NCBI GenBank assembly: GCA_034509735.1
Contig: JACGWO010000013.1
Coordinates: 16,636,136-16,700,135 of the forward strand
Reading direction: 5' to 3'
DNA length: 64,000 bases
Origin: Sesamum alatum
Lineage: Eukaryota > Streptophyta > Magnoliopsida > Lamiales > Pedaliaceae
Each line of letters opens with the position of its first letter. Position 1 is the first letter of the stretch. The notes under the pieces were generated by a model. It was not told where the DNA came from. It ran no database searches and worked only from the letters and a program-made list of their open reading frames with translations. This document shows, one piece after another, positions 20,342 to 31,023 of the stretch. The translations under genes were made by a program, and so were the position numbers.

Positions 20342-22595
20342 TGAAAGATTGTGTGGATCGGCCCGGGAGATTAACGCGAATAGCGGAAGCGCGAAATAGT
20401 GCGTAATAAAATTACAATGCATAATTAAAAGGAATTTAAATTATGCATAACATACATAAACGAATCAAGGGGTGTGCCCTTGATTCTCCCGGGCGTTCGG
20501 TGAATCTCATGTTCAATAAAAACACAACATGGAGGCCATAGAATTGAAACCGAAAAAAAAACAAACTTAAAGAACCTACCCGGTTGTAGTTTTGTCTTCG
20601 TTTCGGCTACATGCATTGTTCCCCGTTTTGCACCAAGATCTCAAAGAAGAGACCCTCTAAATCATCTCACTCGCTCCACCGGAAAGCAAACAACCCTTGT
20701 GCTAGCAAGAAATAATTTGGGGAGAAGAGACATCGATACACGCTATGAATTAACGCAATCAATGTCTCTTATGTTCTTAACTTGAATAAATCAAGAAGAA
20801 CAAAGTAGTATTCTTGGAGATTAAGGAAAGGGGATGGACGAATTTGGGAGGAAATTTGAGAGATGAGAGTTGTAGAGAATAGTAGGTGTGAGTGTGTGTG
20901 TGTTTTTTTTTTTTTTGAGTATTTATAGAAGATGGAATTTCCTATTCCTTCTCAAACTCTTCCAAAGAGACACACTTTGACTAGGATTTTGACCTAGTCA
21001 AATCCTAGTCAAATTAGGCTTTGATTAAGTCAAATTAATCATGGCCCTTCATCTCATCATTCTCTAGATCAAATCTTGTCCATCCATTTTGATGGGCTTT
21101 ATGGAATGGGCCTATTTAATTCTAAATTAAATATTCCCATGGACTTTATATTAAATCATATTTAATATACTAAGCCCATTAATTAATTAATGGCAAGGAC
21201 TTATTTAATTCTAAATTAAATAGTCCCATGGACTTTATATTAAATCCTATTTAATATACCAAGCCCATTAATTAATTCCATAGAATGGAATTATTTAATT
21301 CTAAATTAAATAGTCCCATGGACTTTATATTAAATCCTATTTAATATACCAAGCCCACTAATTAATTAATTCACCCTTTTAATCTAATTAAAAGGGAAGC
21401 CCATGCTTTATAAAATTCATAAATCTAATTTATGAACTCAAGCCCGATTATTCCAAATAATTCATCGAGGCTTGAATCTCCAAGAAGTATAATTTAATTC
21501 CATTAAATTAAATCTTCTCCCGGAATTAATTCCAAATTAATTCCCTTTCATTTGGTGTAGCGGGTGTGACTCTTTAGGTTCACCTTTCAGCTAGACTTGG
21601 ACCTACTTTTGTTATTTCATAACTAAAGTAGTCCGTTACCATGGGTGGCCATCTAGCAACGGTCCATGGCACTAGAGACTAGGTGAATTTATGGTGTGAA
21701 CATTTAGGCTCCGAGTTATACGCAGGTGCGGTCCTACCGACGCTCGATACGTACGGGTACGGTCCTACTGTCGCCTGTCTCCCGGCCTTTAGTCTAGGGG
21801 TCGGTTCCCATCCTTGACTAGGCAACTATGCATAATGCTCAAGATAGGTTTAACTCGACGTAGGAAATCCTTTCCCACTACATCAAGTGCTATGGCCATA
21901 GACTTTGTGAGTCTAAACCATCTCCAAGCGCATAGGAGATCTTGCTGTCATATCCTTTGACAGGGGACAGATCCTATCTTGGAATTCACCGTTCTTACAT
22001 ACTCCGACTGCACTGGACGAGGCTTATGATGACCATGTGATATAATCGGTCAAATTTCACCAGATCCAAGATACAACCTTAGTATGTAGGGGACTTCCGT
22101 GATCCTCAAGTCCGAGGACTAATCCCGTACTATCGGAATCGGGAATACGAGTCATACCGACCAAGCCCGAGTAGCTTCCATATGACGATTCCCGCGAGTC
22201 ACCTCAGTCGGCCGCTCCCCAGCAGGCCGACCCACTAACACTGCTTAGACGATCCTCGTCACCCGTCGATGAAACACGACAGCAGATGCTTAGTGCAAGT
22301 CTCAAATGGATTCTTGATGCCCTGTCTCGAGATTCCTTTGACTTGGAGTATTTCAGACTGATTCGGCGAAACTGATTTCATGAACCTACCTCCAAGCGTA
22401 GTTTCAATTTCCCGAAATGTTATTTCAGTCTGTGGGCGTTTGTTGTGACATCGTAACGATGCAAGCAGTAAGTACAACAAACTCATGCCTATGAATCCTT
22501 ACTACATTCATTAAGATAATATTACTTGTTCACAGATTGACGAATGGTTCTCAGAACAATCAATACCATTGACTTTCTGGTCACCTATTCTAACA
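20342..22595 (-). mobile_element. Solo LTR (2,254 bp) of the Copia-5 family
   Basis: On the plus strand it runs TGAAAGATTG...TATTCTAACA and is bordered by TTTTC on both sides (20,337-20,341; 22,596-22,600). LTR-C shows the uninterrupted site. It matches the Copia-5 3' LTR at 58,353-60,551 in many blocks and lies in the same orientation. Only one LTR remains, the usual product of LTR-LTR recombination. Confidence 0.93.
21112..21372. repeat. Three tandem copies of a 90-bp AT-rich unit
   Basis: Units starting at about 21,112, 21,202 and 21,292 share TATTTAATTCTAAATTAAAT, then CCCATGGACTTTATATTAAA. They lie inside the solo LTR. The Copia-5 LTR has a differently built AT-rich stretch at the same place. 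Confidence 0.85.
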
Positions 22596-22806
22596 TTTTC
22601 ATCTATAATCTCCTCTTAGTTATTTTACTCTTGCTTTTGTTAATTTAGTTCATTCATAATTAGTACTCAATTCATACCCCCTTTTGGTTACTATATCTAG
22701 ATCGAGAAATTAATCGATAGTTTCCTTGGGATTCGACCTGGTTCCACGACTACTACAGTTTAGAATTAGTTTTTATATTTGACGGCTTCGACAACCGATC
22801 AAATTT

Positions 22807-22824
22807 TGGCGCCGTTGCCGGGGA
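22807..22824 (+). other. Athila primer-binding site (Asp-tRNA)
   Basis: TGGCGCCGTTGCCGGGGA lies five bases after LTR-A. This is the standard Athila site complementary to Asp-tRNA. The leader to 22,989 has no gene. Internal region 2 lacks this site because it was deleted with the end of LTR-B. Confidence 0.9.
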
Positions 22825-22989
22825 ACTATTTTTAGTTTCTTAGTCTAGTTTTGTGTCTTTTTTTATCCCCTTGCTATTTTTTTTTTGTTTTGCAGGGACC
22901 TTCGTGCTTGATATAGACTAACTGTTGGTGTTGAATCTATTTCTGGGGAAATTGAAAGCGAGATGACAACAGGATAGTGGATTCCTCCC

Positions 22990-24020
22990 ATGGCCGAGAA
23001 TTATAGACAATATGGATTTCGAAGAGATTGGGAAGTTCAACAAGTTAACGAGGTAAAATCCAATGATTTGACAGAAAAACTCTCTGAACTAACTGTTTTT
23101 GTACACCAAATGGCTAGAGGAAAGATTCAAGGAGCAGTGGGTTGTGGGATATGCTTAGGCCATGGACATTCAATCGAAGCATGCCCATCGTTGCAACAAG
23201 GAACGATGCCAGAAATGAATGCCGTAGGGGGATTTCCTGGGCAACCCCAATGAAGATATGATCCTTACTCCAATTTCTACAACCCGTGGTGGAAAGACCA
23301 CCCAAACTTCAGTTATGGGAGTGATGGGGAGTAATCAAGGCAACAACCATAATTCTTTAACCGACCTCCACCGGCATCCTGGCACACCCAATGGGACAGA
23401 GGATATTGGCAAGCTCCCGCACAAGCCCCACCTCAAGCATCAAATTCAAGTATGAGTTTAGAGGATATTGTCAAATCCTTGCTATTTCTACTCAACAGTT
23501 TCAAGAGAGGACGAAGGCGAGCTTTCAACACTTGGGGAACCAACTCGCGCAGTTAGCGACATCTATCAGTAGGTTTGAAACTCAAACATTCGAGAAGCTA
23601 CCGTCACAAATAGAGATTAATCCAAGTACAAATGTTCATGCTATAACACTTCAGAGTGGGGAGAAGATCCACCCAATTGAACAAACACCGGTGCAATCCA
23701 ATGAAGTCGAAAAGGCTCTCGAAGATACCGACGTCCAAAAAGAAAAGGTAAAGTCCGATTTAATCCCACTTTCTTCATCTAATACTTGTGATCTTCCTCC
23801 CCTATACAGGGTGACGAAATCAAAGAAGGATGAGCGTGAGATGGAGATAATGAATACCTTCACGAAGGCATCCCCACTGAAGCTGAAAGACTTTCCCAAC
23901 CACCTAAAAGATCTCTATTTGGGTATACAAGAGACATTATCTGCCATGATTTTAAAAGGACTGTTTACAGAGCTGAATGAACGAAAGTTGGATGGAAGAG
24001 AAGATTTGACGTTCATATAA
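22990..24020 (+). pseudogene. Athila gag remnant, internal region 1
   Basis: The frame 22,990-23,253 (MAENYRQYGF...) is the C-terminal part of gag with a CCHC zinc knuckle, CGICLGHGHSIEAC, near 23,142-23,183. A stop and shift follow. From about 23,400 the frame carries ITLQSGEKIHPIE (Athila consensus AITLRSGK), then a Lys/Glu-rich linker ending at 24,020. The large N-terminal gag domain is missing, so only RNA binding is recognisable. Here the integrase tail present in unit 2 has been deleted. Confidence 0.75.
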
Positions 24021-24087
24021 GGCGTGGTCACACCCCGTTTGATGCCAGATGCAACACAGTGTTGATTGGTCCGACAGACTTCACAGC

Positions 24088-24176
24088 GAGATAAGGCGTG
24101 ATCACGCCTTATCTCACTGTCTCTTCTGTCTGAAGCAGACGACTTGAGGGGTTGTTTAGGCGTGATCACGCCTAAA
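24088..24176. promoter_or_regulatory. Palindromes of 28 and 22 bp before env-like region 1
   Basis: A perfect 28-bp palindrome (24,088-24,115) and a perfect 22-bp palindrome (24,155-24,176) both centre on GGCGTGATCACGCC. A decayed third copy lies at 24,018-24,035. They could act as a second promoter or as hairpins; neither is shown. Confidence 0.7.
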
Positions 24177-24384
24177 TGTGGGGACAAATCTAAATATTCT
24201 TTCCACCAACTAGCCACAACAAAACCGCAGCCGCTGCTGCTCCACTCGCACTCTGCGGTCAGCGTCGCACCACCACAGCGCCGTCGCTGTTGCCGCACCA
24301 CTGTCCACAGTTGTTTCTCCGTTCGCCGCTTCCGCGCCGCGCCGCCGCCGCTGCTATCCACACCCCACCGCGACCTTTTTTGCA

Positions 24385-25646
24385 ATGGCCTCCACTAAAA
24401 GAGGAACCAGCCGCCGTCGAGCTCTACCCCTTGCCCCAATTGCACCACTGTTGCCGCCGGCGTGTCCTCCAACCGCACCACCAGCGCCATCTGGCGACAA
24501 CCACTACCTTCACCGCAGCCTTGAATTCAGATGTGCCGGAACCGTCCACGGTCGTACACCTCCGCAACACCTACCGGAATCGGGGCAGATTCAGCTCCAC
24601 CGCCGGCATTCCGTCCATAGCCGAGACGGACCTCGCAGGTCACCTCTACTTCACCTCTAGAGAACACAAAAAAAGGTACTCTGTTATTAAACTCGACCAC
24701 TCAACCTCGGTAAGTCTCTACATTTACCATCGTTAGATGCACTGGGTATCCGTGGTAGTATTGATGCTTTGCTTTTTAATATGCAATGGCGTGAGTTTGC
24801 CAATATCCGTATGCCTGTGTTTGTTGAGTTGATTCGTGAATTCTATACTACTTTCGTCTTCAACAAACCGGATCCCTTTACCCTCACTGCACCCAATATT
24901 ATTCATTTTCGATTGCTTGGTAGAGATTTTAGAATGAACATAAATGATTTCAATCTGGCTATGGATTTTGTGCATGATGAATATTTAGCATCACAAGAGT
25001 ACCGTGAGGTTTTTTGTTGATTATGGTGTTTTTTGACCCCATCTCTGTGTGGCGAGAGTTGTCCAAGGTCTCCTGGGTATATCAACCTAGTCGGTCCAAG
25101 GCACGTTACTTACGCCAATTTGAATGGGTATATATGTAACGTTTCCTTGCTTTTAACTTTTCTGGACGTCGGGCCACTATGGGTACATGTTCTAAGGTTG
25201 AATTGTTTTTCATTTGGAGCATGATCAATAGGGTGCATGTGAATCTAGGTGCTTGACTTGCTTCTCAATTTCAAACTGTTGCCACTTCGTCTAAGCATGT
25301 TTGCCTTGGGTCGTTAATTACTCACCTTGCGGTCAATTTGGGTGTCTTGAACTTGTCTAATCATGATTTACATTTGGCTTACGAGGAGGAGCCGTTGGAT
25401 GTGGCGACTTTGCACAAAATGCACATTTTTAATCATCACGAGGCCCCGAGTGGCATGAGCTATGCCGACCTTGACCCTGAAGAACGCCCAAACCACCGCT
25501 CACAGCCACCGCCTGCCGCCCCATCTCCGGACGCCATTGAAGGCCGTCTAACCCGGCTGGAGCTCTCTGATGCGTGGTGGCACCGCAAGCTCGACGCAGC
25601 CTTGACTGCTTTGGGGGTATTTATAGCCCCACCACCCCCTGCCTAA
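24385..25646 (+). pseudogene. Athila env-like/ORF-1 region, unit 1
   Basis: This is the counterpart of 29,833-31,023, broken by frameshifts. A 5-base loss near 24,494 shifts the Pro/Ala-rich N-terminus. The central block MQWREFANIRMPVFVELIRE and FRLLGRDFRMNINDFNLAM reads in 24,769-25,020. An extra T near 25,030 shifts again. The C-terminal part 25,338-25,646 contains ITHLAVNLGVLNLSNHDL in its lead and ends in APPPPA. The pattern recalls the ATHILA ORF-1 family. No signal peptide or membrane span is evident, so 'env-like' is positional only. Confidence 0.6.
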
Positions 25647-27319
25647 CCCGTTTTGCCGTCACCACATATTTCAGGGATGCTCTCTATTTCTCTCTCTCTC
25701 TCTCTTTTCATTTCCTTGTTATATGTGGTTTTATGTGCATACATTGGGGACAATGTATATACTTGTTGTAGGGGAGGTTTGTGCATGATTTGGTATGGTG
25801 GTGACTGTGGTTATGGGCTTGATAATTCTTGTGATTCTGTGCTGCTGGTATTGTTGAATATTTGTGTTGGGGAAGAATTTTTTGTAGATGAAATTTCTGG
25901 GTGAAATTGTTGTTTTGGCACTGATTATACGTCATGGACACCGTAATTTGTGCTTGAAATGATTTGATCTTGAAACGAAATGTGTGGGTTGTCCTGTAAC
26001 TTGAACTAAATTCCTTGCATGTTGTTTTGTGTTGTCTCTGAAGCCAATAGGAATTTGTGGTTTAAGTTGAGACTAGTAGGCGGCTAGTGGCATAAAAAAT
26101 ATTACGTGTGAAAGATGTCCCATTGATTGCATTAGATGAACAACTTTCAAGAATCAACACTAAAGCCCTTTATGGGAGCTTTTGAGCCAAAGCACTTGCA
26201 TTTAAATAGTGCTCGTATATTTCTTTCAATTGAGGGCTTCGGACTTAGTGTGTGCATTCTAGAACTTGCTTGTGTAATACATTTCGAGGTCACATTTTTG
26301 CATATTCGTGTATGAAAATGATAAGGGCACTTAGGAATAGCCAATTAACCTTGAAAAGAGCCTACCAGAAACTCACCCTTAGAAAACTCATTTGAGCCTT
26401 GGCCTCTATTTTCTTGGTTAAACCGCATCTTCAGCCGATTATCCCTTTCTTGGTCATTGCCTGCAGATATTTTTGAACCCTTTCAAGGGGATGATGTTAA
26501 TATGGTTGCTTGTAAGTCGATTCGAAAAAGAGCTAGAGAAATGGAACAAGGGGCATATGGGAGACATGTTGCTAGACCCAAGAAGAGAAAAAAAAATAAT
26601 AATGAAAAAGGATGAAACGAAAAAAAGAGATCAAGAAAACAAAACCGAGAATCAAAGACTTTGATGAATGAACGAGTCTTTGATGAATGATGAATGAGAA
26701 AAAAAAAGAAAGAAAAAGAGGAAAAGGATCAAAGAGGAAAGTGAAACTGAAAACAAAAAAATCATGTTCGGAAGTTTGCATACTTCAAACACTTGGATGT
26801 GGAAGAAAAAAGCAATGAGCTGAGCAATACAAGCAACTAGGTTGACATCATCCTTTTGAATTCATGAGCCACAATTTGACCTCTTCTTGACACACCTTGA
26901 CCCTAGCCCCATTACATCCATGTTAAGACCCTTTGATTTATGCACTGATAAGCGTTTTGCAGTGGTGGAGATTTGATTCACAAGCAAGCCTATGGCAATG
27001 ACACTCTAATGTCCTGATTTGAGTGTGACAAAAAATTCCTTAAACACTTCTTGAGTGATTTTGAGAAACATCCTAGTGAGGAGTGTTGAGACTTGTTTCA
27101 TTCACGTTTGATAAAGTCAATGGGATACGTGCTTGTTGTATTAATGCCATTAGCGTTTATTCTCAATATTGCTATCTCTTCTTAAACTGTGAAGGCATGT
27201 TGATTAAGGGATACACTTGACTAACATAAAGAGAAATTTGGGTATGGTTAGTTGGCTAATCCATGCTTTTTGAATCAAGAGATGCTTGAGGACAAGCATG
27301 GTTTTGGTGTGGGGGAATT
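25647..27319 (+). other. Athila 3' non-coding region and PPT, unit 1
   Basis: A CT-rich tract, then ACATTGGGGACAATGT, a purine-rich block at 26,570-26,760, and the PPT TTTGGTGTGGGGGAATT (27,303-27,319) before LTR-B. Short open frames here are not conserved as proteins. Confidence 0.75.
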
Positions 27320-27999
27320 TGATGGGGTGCATTTCATCTCTCATATGCATGCTTAACTCGAATGATTTTTAAAGGTTTCCTTCACATTTTTAATCGAGTT
27401 ATGCAGTTTTGAATAAAGGATCGAGATTCACCCGTTGTGAAGAAAAGGAGTTAAAAAGCCCAAATAAAGACAGAAAAGTGATCAAGAACAAAATAGCAAT
27501 GTACAGACCTGAACAACCATCAGGGCGTGATCACCCCCTATCCGACACCCGAGTCTGCGTGGGAAGAGAAGAAGAGTTTTGAATAAGCAGACTTGAACAA
27601 CCTCTAAGGCGTGATCACGCCTTAACCGACATCCAGATCTGCGTGGGTTTAGAAGTTGGCATAGAAGAGGACTCTAGAGTTGGCATGAAAAGAAGACTCG
27701 GAAGTTGCATAGGACGAGGACTCTCAACTATAAAAAGGAGACTAGAACACAAAGAAAAATCATCTTTTGATCATCGTTTTTCTCTCTTCCTCTGAATTCA
27801 TGCTTTTGTTTAGTAGCTAATGTTCTATTTCGATTCAAGGGAAACGTTAAACCCTTATGTTATGTTTTGAGGTCTTGAATTTATCTGATTTCGCCAAGTA
27901 TTTCTCGTCTTGATTTACTGTGAACGGAATAATTATTATTGATAGATCTGACAATTTGATTTGATATTAATTATTCTATTGCTATCCATGAGTTTAGTG
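27320..27999 (+). repeat. Athila LTR-B, truncated
   Basis: It matches the first 680 bases of LTR-A and LTR-C, then breaks at AGTTTAGTG and joins sequence equal to 22,974 in region 1. The rest of the LTR, the primer site and the leader are missing. TAGTG occurs at both parent sites, so the join probably used microhomology. Confidence 0.9.
27521..27624. promoter_or_regulatory. Palindrome pair in LTR-B (one decayed)
   Basis: The second copy (27,605-27,624) is a perfect 20-bp palindrome. The first (27,521-27,540) has lost symmetry (GGCGTGATCACCCC). Confidence 0.65.
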
Positions 28000-28009
28000 G
28001 ATTCCTCCC

Positions 28010-28678
28010 ATGGCCGAGAATCATAGACAATATGGATTTCGAAGAGATTGGGATGTTCAACAAGTTAACGAGGTAAACTCCAATAATTTGGCAGAAAAAC
28101 TCTCTGAACTAACTGTTTTTGTACACCAAATGGCTAGAGGAAAGATTCAAAGAGCAGTGGGTTGTGGGATATGCTTAGGCCATGGACATTCAACCGAAGC
28201 ATGCCCATCGTTGCAACAAGGAACGATGCCAGAAATGAATGCCGTAGGGGGATTTTCTAGGCAACCCCAACGAAAATATGATCCTTACTCCAATTTTTAC
28301 AACCCGTGGTGGCAAGACCACCCAAACTTCAGTTATAGGAGTGATGGGGAGCAATCAAGGCAACAACCATAATTCTTTAATCGACCTCCACCGGCACCCT
28401 GACACACCCAATGGGACGGAGGATATTGGCAAGCTCCCGCACAAGCCCCACCTCAAGCATCAAATTCAAGTATGAGTTTAGAGGATATTGTCAAATCCCT
28501 TGCTATTTCTACTCGACAGTTTCAAGAGAGGACGGACGCGAGTTTTCAACACTTGGGGAACCAACTCACGCAGTTAGCGACATCTATCAGTAGGTTGGAA
28601 TCTCAAACATCCGAGAGAAACTACCATCACAAATAGAGATAAATCCAAGTGCAAATGTTCGTGCTATAACACTTCAGA
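28010..28678 (+). pseudogene. Athila gag remnant, internal region 2
   Basis: The frame 28,010-28,372 (120 codons, MAENHRQYGFRRDWDVQQV...) extends further than in unit 1 before a stop. It keeps the zinc knuckle CGICLGHGHSTEAC. The following stretch to 28,678 is shifted between frames. The start lies only 11 bases after the truncated LTR-B, so any transcript from LTR-B would lack a normal leader and primer site. Confidence 0.75.
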
Positions 28679-29326
28679 GTGGGGAGAGAGATCCACCCAA
28701 TTGAACAAATACCGGTGCAATCCAATGAGGTTGAAAAGGCTCTCGAAGATACCGACGTCCAAAAAGAAAAGGTAAAGTCCGATTTAATCCCACTTTCTTC
28801 ATCTAATACTTGTGATCTTCCTCCCCTATACAGGGTGACGAAATCAAAGAAGGATGAGCGTGAGATGGAGATAATGAATACCTTCACGAAGGCATCCCCA
28901 CTGAAGTTGAAAGACTTTCCCAACCACCTAAAAGATCTCTATTTGGGTATACGAGAGACATTATCTGCCATGATTTTAAAAGGACTGTTTACAGAGCTGA
29001 ATGAACGAAAGTTGGATGGAAGAAAAGAATTGAGAAGTTGCAAGGAGAAAACATGGAGATTTCATGATCATATGATTTTGAAGAAGCTATTTGAGGTTGG
29101 CACAAAGGTATTATTCTACAAAGCTCGCTTGAAGCTTATCCCAGGTAAGTCGACTTCTTTTTGGTTTGGTCGTTTTGAAAGTGTTAATGTTTTTCCTCAT
29201 GGTGTAGCAAGAATTAAAAGTCTCAACACGAAGAATGGCCATCGATCGAAATTATTTCTTGGTGGTGATGAAGTCACAAGCATCATTGGTATTGCATTGG
29301 CATCACTCCAACAGTTAACATATTGA
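28679..29326 (+). CDS. In-frame fusion of gag/protease linker to integrase C-terminus
   Basis: This is an uninterrupted 215-codon frame. The first 115 or so residues are the Athila gag-to-protease linker (Lys/Glu-rich, ending LFTELNERKLDGR). The frame then runs straight into the end of an Athila integrase: WRFHDHMILKKLFEVGTKVL, FYKARLKLIPGKSTSFWFGR and NVFPHGVARI. Protease, RT, RNase H and the integrase catalytic core are deleted without breaking the frame. The integrase tail normally binds chromatin or DNA. A bicistronic-like spacer with GCTTATCGGGAGGCAACCCG follows at 29,365-29,390, as in full Athila elements. Confidence 0.7.
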   Translation: MGREIHPIEQIPVQSNEVEKALEDTDVQKEKVKSDLIPLSSSNTCDLPPLYRVTKSKKDEREMEIMNTFTKASPLKLKDFPNHLKDLYLGIRETLSAMILKGLFTELNERKLDGRKELRSCKEKTWRFHDHMILKKLFEVGTKVLFYKARLKLIPGKSTSFWFGRFESVNVFPHGVARIKSLNTKNGHRSKLFLGGDEVTSIIGIALASLQQLTY

Positions 29327-29537
29327 AAAAAAAAGGCATTCCGTCGAGCATAACGACGTTAAATAATTGCGCTTATCGGGAGGCAACCCGGCGTTTTATA
29401 TGATTTATTTTGAACTTTTAGTTTAGGATTTTTACCTCTCACCTCCGTAGATTTTGAAGTTCATATAAGGCGTGGTCACACCCCGTTTGATGCCAGATGC
29501 AACACAGTGTTCATTGGTCCGACAGACTTCACAACGA

Positions 29538-29624
29538 GATAAGGCGTGATCACGCCTTATCCCACTGTCTCTTCTGTCTGAAGCAGATGACTTGAGGGGT
29601 TGTTTAGGCGTGATCACGCCTAAA
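29538..29624. promoter_or_regulatory. Palindromes of 24 and 22 bp before env-like region 2
   Basis: Perfect palindromes lie at 29,538-29,561 and 29,603-29,624, the counterparts of those at 24,088 and 24,155. A decayed copy is at 29,465-29,482. Confidence 0.7.
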
Positions 29625-29832
29625 TGTGGGGACAAATCTAAATTTTCTTTCCACCAACTAGCCACAACAAAGCCGCAGCCGCTGCTGCTCTACTCGCACT
29701 CTGCAGTCAGCGTCGCACCACCACAGCACCGTCGCTGTTGCCGCACCACTGTCCACAGTTGTTTCTCCGTTCACCGCCTTCGCGCCGCGCCGCCGCTGCT
29801 GCTATCCACACCCCACCGCGACCTTCTTCGCA

Positions 29833-31023
29833 ATGGCCTCCACTCAAAGAGGAACCAGCCGCCGTCGAGCTCCACCCCTTGCCCCAATTGCACCACTGTC
29901 GCCGCCGGCGTGTCCTCCAACCGCACCACCATCGCCATCTGGGCCGGCGACAACCACTACCTTCGCCGCGGCCTTGCATTCTGATGCGCCGGAACTGTCC
30001 ACAGCCGCACACCTCCGCGACACCTACCGGAATCGGGGCAGATTCAGCTCCACCGCCGGCATTCCGTCCACAGCCGAGACGGACCTCGCAGGTCAGCTCC
30101 ACTTGACCTCTAGAGAACACAAAAAAAGGTACTCTGTTATTAAAACTCGGCCACTCAACCCCGGTAAGTCTCTACATTTACCGTCGTTAGATGCATTGGG
30201 TATCCGTGGTAGTATTGATGCTTTGCTTTTTAATATGCAATGGCGTGAGTTTGCCAATATCCGTATGCCTGTGTTTGTTGAGATGATTCGTGAATTCTAT
30301 ACTACTTTCGTCTTCAACAAACTGGACCCCTTTACCCTTACTGCACCCAATGTTATTCGTTTTCGATTGCTTGGTAGAGATTTTAGAATGAGCATAAATG
30401 ATTTCAATCTGGCTATGGGTTTTGTGCATGATGAATATTTAGCATCACAAGAGTGCCGTGAGGCTTTGGTTGATTATGGTGTTTTTGACCCCATCTCTGT
30501 ATGGCGAGAGTTGTCCAAGGCCTCCTGAGTATATCACCTTAGTCAGTCCAAGGCACGTCACTTACGCCAATTGGAATGGGTATATATGCAACGTTTCCTT
30601 GCTTTTAACTTTTCTGGACGTCGGGCCACTGTGGGCACATGTTCTAAGGTTGAACTGTTGCCACTTCGTCTAAGCATGTTTGCCTTGGGTTGTTAATTAC
30701 TCACCTTGCGGTCAATTTGGGTATCTTGAACTTGTCTAATCATGATTTACATTTGGCTTGCGAGGAGGAGCTGTTGGATGTGGCGACTTTGCACAAAATG
30801 CACATTTTTAATCATCACGAGGCCCCGAGTGGCATGAGCTATGCCGACCTTGACCCTGAAGAACGCCCAAACCACCGCTCATAGCCACCGCCTGCCGCCC
30901 CATCTCCGGACGCCATTGAAGGCCGTCTAACCCGGCTAGAGGTCTCTGATGCGTGGCGGCATCGCAAGATCGACGCGGCCTTGACTGCTTTGGGGGTATC
31001 TATACCCCCACCACCCCCTGCCT
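29833..31023 (+). pseudogene. Athila env-like/ORF-1 region, unit 2
   Basis: The first 231 codons (29,833-30,528) are open: a Pro/Ala/Arg-rich N-terminus (MASTQRGTSRRRAPP), then LTSREHKKRYSVIKTRPLNP, MQWREFANIRMPVFVEMIRE, FRLLGRDFRMSINDFNLAM and VFDPISVWREL. A TGA ends the frame where unit 1 has TGGG. Later pieces (30,690-30,884) continue the same protein after shifts. This is the longer of the two env-like copies and shows what the parental protein looked like. It resembles the ATHILA ORF-1 family by motif memory. Its role is unknown. Confidence 0.65.

Larger units (their letters stand above)
19290..22801 (+). repeat. Athila LTR-A (with nested solo LTR)
   Basis: It starts TGATGGGGTGCATT and ends CGACAACCGATCA just before the primer site. 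Without the nested solo LTR and its duplication it is about 1,253 bp, the same as LTR-C (1,254 bp). Sequence agreement with LTR-C is very high over its length. Confidence 0.95.

Noticed and set aside
22807..22824. tRNA gene at primer-binding sites
   Set aside because: These are 12-18 base complements of tRNA 3' ends directly after LTRs; no cloverleaf is present.
25708..25941. His/Asn-rich minus-strand frame, repeated at 31,083-31,295
   Set aside because: It is present twice only because the Athila 3' region is duplicated. The composition comes from GT-rich sequence on the plus strand.
29707..30120. 137-codon Gly/Arg-rich minus-strand frame
   Set aside because: It is opposite the Pro/Ala-rich env-like N-terminus; GC-rich codon bias creates the shadow frame.
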